Assembly (NCBI RefSeq): GCF_051622035.1
Contig: NC_135358.1
Coordinates: forward strand, 1,366,501 to 1,430,500
Length of the DNA stretch: 64,000 nucleotides
From: Arctopsyche grandis
Lineage: Eukaryota > Arthropoda > Insecta > Trichoptera > Hydropsychidae
Direction of reading: 5' to 3'
Shown one piece after another: positions 36,601 to 48,600 of this stretch. Within the stretch, counting starts at the first letter, position 1. The number at the start of each line of letters is the position of its first letter. Made by a program: the position numbers and the translations under genes. Under the pieces are notes generated by a model. It did no database searches, was not told where the DNA came from, and saw nothing but the letters and a program-made list of their open reading frames with translations.

Positions 36601-39600
36601 AGGTACGTCATTATCAATCAAAGAAAAGGAGAACTTGATTGAACTTTCAAGTGATAAGGTTATCAACTTTTGACTAGATATTAGTGAAGAATATGAACAT
36701 CTTACTGACAAAGCGTTTAAATTTATGTTGCCGTTTACTAGCACTGAACTGGTTGAGATAGCTTTCTCTTCATATATTTTTTTAAAAGAAATATATTGAA
36801 TGAATTCAGCTTCAGACTTAAGGGTATATCTCGCATCACTTGAATTGAATTTTAAAAAACTATGTTCCTCGAAACAAGCTAAATAATCTCATTAAATTTA
36901 TTTTGTAACGAGATTTAATTAAGAAAAGAAAATATATTATATGTACTTTTTAATTTTGTGTTTTTATCAAAACCAATTATCAGTAATAGAAGTATGACGA
37001 AATAGTAGATAAATATATTAAACTTAGAGCATATTATAATAGTGACTCTGCAAATCCACAAAATTTCTTAACAAAACATATCCATTGCGTCAACCCTGTC
37101 TTCATATTCCTTACTAATACTATATAATTACACTTGCAATAACAAATTTCATGAAATAAAATCATTTTTATATGGCGTAATGTACTATCAAGTGGTATGC
37201 GAGTCAAAAATGGTTGGGAGCCGCTGACGTAGCACATCAAAGGATGGCTCTTTTGAGGGAAATTATGACAGTTGAACTCATTTGCATTGGACATTTAAGC
37301 GCACTTATGTGATCTTAAGTGAATTTTTAAATCTATTGTTAGATCCACACTCACTACCTAAGTTAGTGAAAACATAATTTCGCTGGCGAAACTTTTATTT
37401 CACTGACACTAACATTTTCACTGCACATACATTCGCACATTAAATTTAAAATAAATTAGTTTCAATTTTCACTCATAGATGTCTATAGTAAAACCCATAT
37501 TAATTGTATTGAAAAAGTCCAACTAAAATTTATCAAATCCTTACGCTACCGTTTGTTTCTATCTACGCACTACTATATACTGTTACCGATATTTTAAAAT
37601 TCCTATCCTTTAACATTCTTTCTGTCAGGCGACGTACCACTGCTGCTATATTCCTTTTTAAGCTCCTAAAGGGTTTCCGTGATTGTCCCGATTTACCCGG
37701 TTGGTTTCAGGATCCCAATTAGGTATCCTAGACACGTTGCATTCTTTTCACTTAATCCTTTTAAAACCAATTCCCTAAAATATTCCTATCCACAGCGTGT
37801 TTATCATATGTTTAACGGGGAGCTGAATGACGTGGATCTATTCGGTATTTCCTTGCATCAAATTCAGGACTGCCATCAGGAGAGTCTTGATTGATTGATC
37901 CATTTATATATTTCTATTATATAATATTTATCCAATAATAAATCATTTTATGTTTCGTTATGCACTGTCGTATTTAGTCATATTTTAGTTTTTATTCTTT
38001 TCTTTTTCACGTGTTTGTCTTTTATATTTTATTAATTACATTTTATGTAATTTGTAAAAATCTATAATTGGGCTCAGATGCTATTTTGTTATATTTATTC
38101 TTTATTTTTATGCATTTCTATATCTGCTGTCTATTGATTTTTCAATAAAAAAAAAATAAATTATATGTATAATTGAATGTCTGTCTGTCTGTTTGTCTGT
38201 TTGTCTGTTTGTCTGTTTGTCTGTTTGTATGTTTGTCTGTTTGTCTGTTTGTATGTTTGTCTGTTTGCAGTTTGTATGTTTGTCTGTTTGTCTGTTTATC
38301 TGTTTTTCTGGTTGTCTGTCTGTCTGTCTGTCTGTCTCGTATAGGCTCCTAAACCACTCAACCGATTACGATGGAACTTTCGGGATTTGTTGTCTGCATA
38401 TCTGGGAAGCTTAATGTGAAAAAAAACTTCTTAATAATAATTGTAATCACAATTTTACCGACGCGAAAGTTTGAAGTGCCATTGTGTAGTCAAGGAAATG
38501 TGATCGTTGGTAACCACGTTACCAGTTAGTTTATGACGACACGGCGTTGAAGAGACCATCACTTGAAACGGGAACGGGGATGGGAATTGCATGCCTTATT
38601 CTGGCATTGCAACGCATGTCGGGTTCAGCTAGTAAATTAATAAATGTAACAAAACAAGGCAATCGATTTGCTAGCTGTTGGATAATTAAAGATTTTCTCC
38701 ACACAGGCGGCATATTCTTCGCAAATCCGATGCGAAAGCAGGGCTACATCACAATGTTGGATCCACTGCAGGACTTGTTCGGCGAACGAATGGGAGGCTT
38801 GCTCTTTTTACCAGCCCTGTGCGGAGAAGTTTTCTGGGCGGCCGGGATCCTAGCAGCTCTCGGTAATCAATAGCCACTTTTTACCTAGAAATGTCAACGT
38901 TTGAAGTGTTTCGCTGATTTTGCTGTTGAAATTCAGGAGCCACGCTGTCCGTCATCATCGACATGGACCACCGAACCTCGGTCATCTTCTCGGCCTGTGT
39001 GGCCGTCTTCTACACCCTGTTCGGCGGTCTGTATTCCGTCGCTTACACGGATGTCATCCAGTTGTTCTGCATCTTTGTGGGTCTTTGGATGTGCATCCCG
39101 TTCGCTTGGGCCAACGATCACGTGAAGCCGCTTAGCTCCATGGAAGTGGATTGGATTGGGGCCGTTTCACCGAACGAGCATTGGTACTATTTAGACTATG
39201 GATTGCTGCTCGTCTTCGGTGGGATTCCTTGGCAGGTTAGAGTATTGATATGTTTATTTGCTATTTGTTCTGTAACAGTGTTGGTGAACCTTTTGTAACT
39301 CACGACTGGGACTATCCAAAATTAGCATTTTTCTTAATCAAGTATTGGTAAAACAATATTGAGTAGTTAGCTTTTATTATATTTCATTTTTGAAAATGAC
39401 AAAGCATAGACGAGTTGACGGAAATTTTTTAAATATGCCTATGAAGTTTATATTTCACTATTGACAAAGCGGAAATAATTGAATTATCTATCTGGGGCCA
39501 AAACTCGCAAAATGGCAAAGTTTCAAAGAGATCGGAAGAGTTTTAGGAGGTTTGTTCAAAACAATTTGCAAAGTGAAACCAAGTAGAACCTTGTAAAAAT

Positions 39601-42600
39601 ACGCAATAATTAAATAATGTTATTATTTTATAAGTACAAATTTTAGCGCAAGTTTTAATTTTGCTCTTTTCACCGAAAACGACCGGTCATTGTAGCAATA
39701 TTAGTTTTTTGTAACAGGTTTTTATTTCAAAATCGTTCTGTCAATGAAAAATCTTGGTCCCATAGGTTCGCCACCATTGTCCTGTAAAATGTGTATTGTC
39801 TGAGAATAGAACATTTATTTAAAATTCTAATGGGTGGGCCAAAATACAATATTTATTAATATTAAATGAATTTATTAAAATCTTATCTATATAAATATTA
39901 ATTTAAAATACAAAAATATATTTTTCGATTTCTCGGGATTAAATTAACCAAAATTCGCCTTTTTAAAAATTTCACATAATAATTTTTAAAAATAATATAA
40001 AAATTCATTGTATATATGTAATGAATGTTACATTATTTAAAGTAGACTATAGATAGGAATATGTTGTTTTTATTTATATTATGGTTCATATATGTATGTA
40101 TGTATTGTTTTTAAAATATATTCATTTTAATGGTACTGATTCAGCAATCATTATCTATTTTATCCATTATTTTTCTTGTTCTTAGTATTTATTTTAATGT
40201 TAGTGTTTAAGGCATACTAGGAAAATAGCTCAAAAAACCTATTTACAATTATGTACATACATAAATAAATTCATATGTACATCTGTCAAATCGTATTCAA
40301 ACGTGCAATTGAATTGACACTTAATAAAATTGATAAATTTGTATATTCCATTTATATTACATGTCTAGATATCGATCTGAAAACGCTCCGTTTTGATACA
40401 AGAAAATAGCGCCATGAATAAGCGGAAAAATATCCCTTTGACAGCTCGATCATTCATGAAATAATGAATATGTTCATTCGAAACGTCAACCTTAATATAT
40501 TTTCGCCTGACAATAATAGAAATATATGTATTATATCGATTTTTCGAGGAATACTTGGATATAAATTCATATGAAATTCGAGGGACGTATTTTCGAGGGA
40601 TGTATGCTTCGATCCAAAACTTTGAATTGTATATTTAATGCGAGAAAAAGAAAAAGGGACGGTTGCGTGTTATAAATCAAATATTTACGGCCAAAACCTC
40701 GGATAACTTTTTTTGAAATGAGATTTACGTGGCATTTTCTAGACTTAATATAAAAGTGCTTTGCCTTTGGCAAAATCAAAGGTAAAAGGTGCAAATGTTT
40801 ATATAGCAAAATACGGCAGAAGTATCGGGCGATAATTAACATAAATGATTTTTTATATATGTTTTCAATTCAAATTAAATCGATTATATTTATAATATTA
40901 TGTGTATATGACTTATTAATTATAATACAAATTTAACTAAATTATGCGTATAATACATATTTGTGCAGAATGATTGATATTTCGTTGGAATAATATTCCA
41001 CATTTAATTTTCAACTGTATATTTTTAATAAGCACACCTCTTAAATATAAAATTTGTTTTGAAATTAAAATTAATTTACTAATTTAAATAAAAATACTAA
41101 AAAACAATTGAAAACGATTTGAGCATTTTTTATAGGCGCAAAATCTGCTGTAATGTTTTCGTAAGGCTTTTTTCACAATTTAATATGTATGAGTTTGAAG
41201 TTATTTTTATATGTATATATATATATACATATGTATGTACATATATATGCTGGTATATATTGCTGGTAGAATTGCCCATATTATTGGCTCACTCTGGATA
41301 TTTTTGTCTATAGGTGTACTTCCAAAGAGTTTTGTCCAGCAAAACAGCCGGTCGTGCTCAGCTTTTATCCTACGTGGCTGCTTTTGGTTGTATCTTGATG
41401 GCCATACCACCAGTGTTGATTGGTGCTATTGCTAAAGCAACTGGTAAGTTTTATAAAATTATAAAAAAATATTAAAGCACTACGAACTCGATTATCATCA
41501 TACCTAGAAATATGAACAGTAATGTCGATTTGGGCTGCTCAATTCTCTTAGTTTTGAATTATGCAGCGTATAATTAACGAGTAGGGAGAGTTGGAAACTT
41601 TTAGAAATCTCAACGTTTGTTATGCTCTGGAAGGATTCGTTAGTGTTGGTCTGAAGTGTGGCTTTGTAGTTGGCGACTTGAAAGCTCACAAAAGCTCCGA
41701 GAGCATTATACCTCATAAAACTAAATAGCGCTGCTTTGACGTTGTATTATTTTCAACGGCAAAACCAAGTGTCGTATAATTAGCAGTTCTTATGAAGATT
41801 GTCTACTTACATAATTAATTTGAACGTGACGTAATTTACATTTGAAATTTTTAACGACTTTCGAAAATGTGTACAACACTTCCACTACATTAATTGCGAC
41901 AAAGTGGCGCGATTGAATTGCAAATTATGCTACATTTTAAATGCGAAACATTTTTAAAGTCAAATTTAATCATACTTTTAAATGAGCAGAAAAGTTAGGC
42001 TAATCTGTTTACGACGTAAGATATTTTTACGTAGTTTTTAAACGGCTTAAATTTATTTACATGGTATAAAATATATGAATTTAATTTTCACCGTGGAAAC
42101 TGAAATTGGGCATCTTACATATTAATAAAAGTCACTCAAGAATTTTTTTGACAGTACTCAGAAATGTTGACACGTGTCATTTATGTAAGTGTCATAGAGA
42201 ATTTAAATTTAAAAATAAAAGTTGATATGATATTATTACAAGTACCTATACGTAAAATGTAATATTTTATGACTAATTTATATGAATATGGATTCGTATA
42301 TTGTATTTCATCTTTTTGAATAAGCGAAAGCCATAAATTTAATATTGCTTCATTTAGACTAAAACCACATACATTATTCAATATTTGATTGGTCAGAAAT
42401 CTGGTATGCACCGAATGTTGGAGAACATTAAATCAACGGACATTATCAATTTATCTACTTATATATATGTAGATTTAAATGATTTCTTAGTAGATAAATC
42501 TGTCGTAGGGTCTCTAGCTACGACAGTCAAATCTCTCGACTTCATCGCAATGAAAATTTTTTATTAAATTAAGAATTGCCTGTCGAAATTGCCAAAAACT

Positions 42601-45600
42601 ATGCTTTGACGTTATATGTATACCTACATATATAATCGCAAATCTCACTGTTAAAAAACTAGGATCAACTGAATGATTGTTTAATTTATTTAACAGAAGT
42701 CTAATTTGTTTTCAGATAAGTTGTTTGAGAATTCTCTGAATTTTATCGTAGTCATTTAATAACCGAAAATTTAAAGTAATGAATGTGTGTATGACGAGTT
42801 TTTTTTGTTCCAGCTTGGAATGAAACTGATTACAAAGGTCCATATCCTCTGACCCAAGCCGAGACATCGATGATTCTGCCGATGGTTCTTCAATACTTGA
42901 CACCAGATTTCGTGTCGTTCTTCGGTTTGGGAGCTGTTTCAGCTGCGGTCATGTCTTCAGCGGATTCCAGCGTTCTGAGTGCTTCGTCCATGTTTGCCAG
43001 GTATAAATATATTATTATTATTGTATAATATTATTAGCTTTGATCGCTCGATATTCTATGTTGATTTTACGACGTGCTGTTTGATGGTACAGTGTAAATG
43101 TTTACTTTCCAGGAACGTGTACAAACTCATCTTTCGGCAGAGAGCCTCCGAAATGGAGATTATTTGGGTGATGAGGGGTGGCATTTTGGTGGTTGGTGTT
43201 TTGTCGACGATCATGGCGCTAACAATACCTTCGATTTACGGTCTATGGTAATTATATATTTTTTTTATTATTATTATGTGTATCTACATACATACATATG
43301 TAGTACAATATATTGGGAGAAATACTCGCGCTATGAATACATATATTATGGTAATGTGAAGTGGGCCAAAATTAATCACACAATTTTGATCGCTTATTAA
43401 TATTTAAATAACGGATATAATTTCATTATTTTAATTGAAAAATATAAATTACGTATGTAAATTAAATATCGAACTTAGTGAGTAGTTAATTTGTATCGAA
43501 TAAGTATTGAAAATTTTATTCAAATTAAAAAGTACGTAACATCAATTGGGCTTGAGACAAAAAATTGGACAATTTTATTTAAATTTATTAAAAGCACGTC
43601 TTCGCATTTCAATTATTTATTCAATTTGTACGTAATTGATACAATGGCGAATAATTAAAATAATATAGTATTTCTTCACCCCTACATATTTCATTGTAAT
43701 TATTAAATTTTGTCTGGTTGATTATAAAAATTGAAACGTTTCAAGAATTTGATAGATAATTATTTTTTCAATTTATCATTTAATTATTAATTTTTTTCCC
43801 ATCTAAAATATAAAATATACCTGATTAATTATAAACTATTGGGGATCATTTTTTTTTATTAAAGTAGTATTTTTTTGTCTTTATATGCAATTCGTTCTAA
43901 AAAATGCAATTAATTTGAAGATTTAGATCGATATAATATATTAAATAGTTTTTATTTAATTTATTTTTAAATATATTAATATAAATTTTCATAGCTTTTG
44001 TTTTGATATAATACAAAAAATAAATAAAAAATAGTAAAACCAAAAAAAATATGTTAATTTAAATAAGAGTGATTTATTTTGGTCCGCCTTCCATTTTTTG
44101 TCTATTTGACTGGAATGAGTATGCAAACTCACGTTTTTACTAAAAAAACTACATGAAGTAGGTACTCGAATATGTACTTCGAAATTTATTTAATACATGC
44201 GAATAAATGTCTGCAAGCAGTAGTGCAAAACAATCGGCATTTGAAAATATGTAATTTGCACCCAGGTCAATGTGCTCGGATTTGGTGTACGTGATCCTGT
44301 TCCCGCAACTGTTGATGGTCGTGCACTTCAAACATCACTGTAACACTTACGGGTCCTTGTCGGCTTACATAGTCGCTTTGATAGTGAGGCTGAGTGGTGG
44401 AGAAGTCATGCTGGGACTACCAGCTCTGATAGAATATCCTGGATGGGATGCCGAAAATCAGAGGCAGCTCTTCCCCTTCAGGACGATGGCCATGTCCATA
44501 TCTCTGTTTACGCTGGCGGGCGTGTCTTGGCTTACTAGGTGAGTTTGATATTATTTACTTTATCAGGCGACGAAAGGTTGTCCCAAATAGTCACAATAGC
44601 CAATTTCCGAATATTCCGGCTATAGGAACCGATCGAGTCACGTCATAAATGCCATAAATAGCATCTGACCAGCAGCACTACAGAAATACTTCAAATCATA
44701 CATCGTATGACTTTTACTTTATCTATGTACGTAGTAACAATAGATGAAGTTTTGTGATCATGCAAAAATTCTAACTCGAGATTTTGACGGATTCGAACTC
44801 AGAATTGATCACGTTTTCACGATCTAGAAAAAATGTGTGCGTGTGTGTGTATGTGTATTTTGGGTATTTTTTGAACACCGTTAGTCCTATCGGACTGAAA
44901 TTTAGTTACTGAAATTTTTATCGATACGATGTAATTTTTTTTCAAATTTTGTTCACCAGAAATGGTACCGCCCCTTATAAGTGTCCTCTTTTTTTTAGGT
45001 TTTTGAATTAAATTATCTCCCAAACCGCTAACTGAATCGGACTGAATTTTTTTTACATATAATATAAATAATAATTTTTATAACCTTATAATTTTTAAAT
45101 ATTTTTATCTGAACCGGAAGTAGTACTTTTACTCTAGAGAATCGAGGTTTTTTTTATGTTTTTCTCAGAAACGTTTTGGTTTATTGAACTAAAATTTCAT
45201 ATCTACAAGTTTAAGCTTAATACCAAGTTATGTATAAAATTTGTTAAGCATCCCTCAACCTGAGACATCTCAGCTTAAAACTACCTATAATGTCGTTTCG
45301 AAAAACGAATAAAAATAAACGGAACATTTCAGAAAATTTGGTAGCTTACGGTTTGTGAGATAATTTGTCGGTATTAAATTAAAAACTGTAGATTTGCTTG
45401 GCGGATAAACTAACAAACAAAATAAAATTCGTATACCAGCTGGAATTTCTCAGGCAGGTGAAATCTGAAAAATAACAAAATAAACATTTTAGGGGGGCCA
45501 TGAAATGATTGGCCCTAATTTGAAAGCTGTAGAATTGTATATCTAATAAAAAATCATTCGCCTCTATATATGTATAGTAAATTAACCGGCGTTGGTTAGG

Positions 45601-48600
45601 CGGATGTCCGTCGGCCATATGTCCATCGGCCAAATGTTCGTTCGGCCAAGCGTCCGTCGGCCTAGCATCCGTCGGCCAAGTGTCCATTCGGCCAATAGTA
45701 CGTCAACCCACAATATGAAGTTTCTTAATCAAATAAGTCCGTTTTTGACGAAAATACTATGGGGTTCCATGTGTACTCCGCTTGGGCAGAGCTGGAATTT
45801 ATTTTTGCTTGGTAAAGGAAAGGATAACTGAAAAAATTACGTATTCGAGTGCTTGAGGTGTGTATAGGGTTGGATTGGGTCACCGGGAAGCTGGGAAATA
45901 TGTATCATGCCATATTATACAATTGTGCGTATGTAACGTGAAGTAGGCGTTAAATTATTCAGTCATAATGGGGTGTGTTGTCCGCGTTATTATAATTGGA
46001 ACGATGGTCATAATATTTGCATACTAATTCGAGAAGTGTAGTGGTACTCTTTTAGCGTGAATAATTTGGGGATAATTAAACATAAAATGTTTTTCTGGGA
46101 TGTTTGCGCACTCGTTTTAATGGCGTGTAATTTTGAAACTGTATTTTTAAATTGTAAATTTAATTATTAAAAATAAAATAATATTTTTGAACGAATTATT
46201 TATATTACTCTTAGAATAGAAGTTTGACATCACGGGTCTTTTTTTAATACTATCAAATTAACTTATTTTTACAAGCTTTTTATCATAAAACTTGTAAAAA
46301 CTTGTTCACAGAGTGAAGCTAATAAAAAGCTTGTAAAAATCATTCACGTTATTACATACATAGTTCGACTTGAATTTCTGAGACAAGTTTCCCTCCTTCC
46401 TTACTTGTAGTTTATGTTTTTTTTATCTGTATTTTAATTATGTATTTAATCTTTATCAAAATGTGCCGATAGTATTCATAAATACACATAAGTATTTGTT
46501 TAAATTGTTCAATCGCTACATACGAAGAATTTATTCGAAGATTTTAAGATCGGCGAGTATGAAACGAAAAAGTGTAACTTAAAATGTTCCATAGAAATAT
46601 AATGGAAAATGTATTCGTTAGCCCGTCAAATGACGGTTGGTGCTCAAATTGAATTCTTTTGAAAATATTAACCTTTACGTACTTACTTCTAAATTCTCCT
46701 ATACATCATCAACCATACTTTAGCGATACTTGACATATTATACTAATGATATATTAACATATGTTTGTATATGCTCATATACACGGATTTCAAAACAGCC
46801 TTTGACCTTATTAATCACCAGATTTTGCTTGTAAAATTAAGCTGTCTGGGATTATCTGATATTTTTAGAGCCTTGAAAAATCCGATTTTTATTTATTTAT
46901 TGAAAAATCAACAGACAACAGATGTAGAAATGCATATTTATGTAAAATTCTATTTTGTGAATAAGAGGCAATATTTTCATATTGCGGCAAGGTTTCTGAC
47001 GAATACCCTACCCATTCTGGTGTTCCTCGGGGTTCTAATTTAGGTCCCCTGCTCTTCATTATATTTATAAATGATATCTTTAAAGTTATTAATCACTCTG
47101 AATTCTTATTGTTTGCAAATTAAATCTAAATTATATATTAGCAAAATCTATTGATGACCGTTGTGATTCCGTTGATCACCAATTTGTTGACGTACCAATT
47201 TTTTTTATTATAGTACATACAATACTACGTACAATATTTATTTCAAGTTTAGACCATTATAGCATTACAGGAATTCGTAATGCGCCACAATGGTCAAAAA
47301 TATAACAAAAAAGAAATTAAAAACAATAATAACTAAAGAAATTAGACTATTAATATATATTCGCATATATACTTACAAATGTATATGTACATACATTTAC
47401 TTACTTTTGTACATATATGTACTTTTTTAAGTATTTTAAAACCACACATTATCTTCACGTCACTGATAATCTTTATAATAAATTTCAATACAATTAATCC
47501 CTCAGCTGGAACTTCAATTTAAGAGGACTATCCGGCTTATTAATCATGACAGTTTTGACACACAATCCCCGCCTATCCAAGATATCTTGAAATTTCTTAC
47601 CAGCTTCAAAATCGTAATATGAATATTTTGTTCAGCCAATCTCCTGGCAATGCACATACGAGAACCATGCCCAAAAGGTATGCTCAAAAAGGGATGATGC
47701 TGTCTGTAATTTTCATCACCTCTCAACCACCTTTCGGGCATATATTCTGTGGACCTTTTGAAATACTTATCCAGCATGGAAACAACTTGGTTATGCGTCA
47801 CGAGGTTAATCCCTTTTGGTATTCTGTAACCAGATAAAGCAATGTCTTGAGTTAATGTGCGGTCTACACCGATTGAAACTGGATGTGTTCTGAGTGACTC
47901 CTTCAAACAGACCTTCAAATAGTTTGCCTTGGTTAAAATTTCGTCAGTGATGACTCCCTGGGGGTTTGGAAGGAGTTCCAAAGCTTCCTTATACAACTTC
48001 TCTTGAACTCGAGGATTTGTCGCTATGTTGTACATACAAAGCGAAAGCGGTCGTAAATGAAGTCGTTTCAATGCCCCCCAAAATCAAATCAACACTCATT
48101 GCCGTCACGTCCTTCAAATTCATATCAGGATTTGCAAAATAAGTCTCCAACAATGATAGTTTTTCTTTTTCGAGTTGATTTTTATCCATATTTTTAAATA
48201 TTTGCAATTTTTTCCATATCAAACTCATTGTTATTCCTTCGAGGTATTCCAAATTTTTACGAACTCTTTTGTAGAGTGGTAGCTCTACATACATATTTCA
48301 ATAGACTCGATACAGTATCCAGCGGTAACATTTGCTTATTTATATATTCGGTACATTTTATGGTGTTCGACGAAACCGAATCTTCCAACATTTCCTCATC
48401 GGAAAAACTATCGATCTTTTCGTCGAATGCTATGGTCAATATCAGTTGTAAATTGAGCCTTTCCAAATCGTGCAAACAATCGATCGGGTCTTTATGCAAG
48501 TAAACTCTCTTTATTCGATCGATAAAATCTGAAATTTGATGATTGCGTCACGTGTTGCCAGAGGCATCAAGCTCCTCAACCAGATTTCTATTACCTTGGA

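Larger units (their letters stand above)
35873..37226 (+). mobile_element. hAT transposon, 1354 bp, with perfect 8-bp target duplication
   Basis: The ends are inverted repeats beginning CAGCGGCTCCCAA. ACGTAGCA flanks both sides exactly (35,865-35,872 and 37,227-37,234), the 8-bp duplication expected of hAT. Secondary similarity (TACCACTTG) continues inside each end. The interior carries a decayed transposase C-terminus and a second, nested TIR element. Confidence 0.88.

Noticed and set aside
38193..38414. Cys/Val-rich 73-codon open frame
   Set aside because: It is a translation of the (TGTC/TGTT)n microsatellite and Helitron-like body, not a protein gene.
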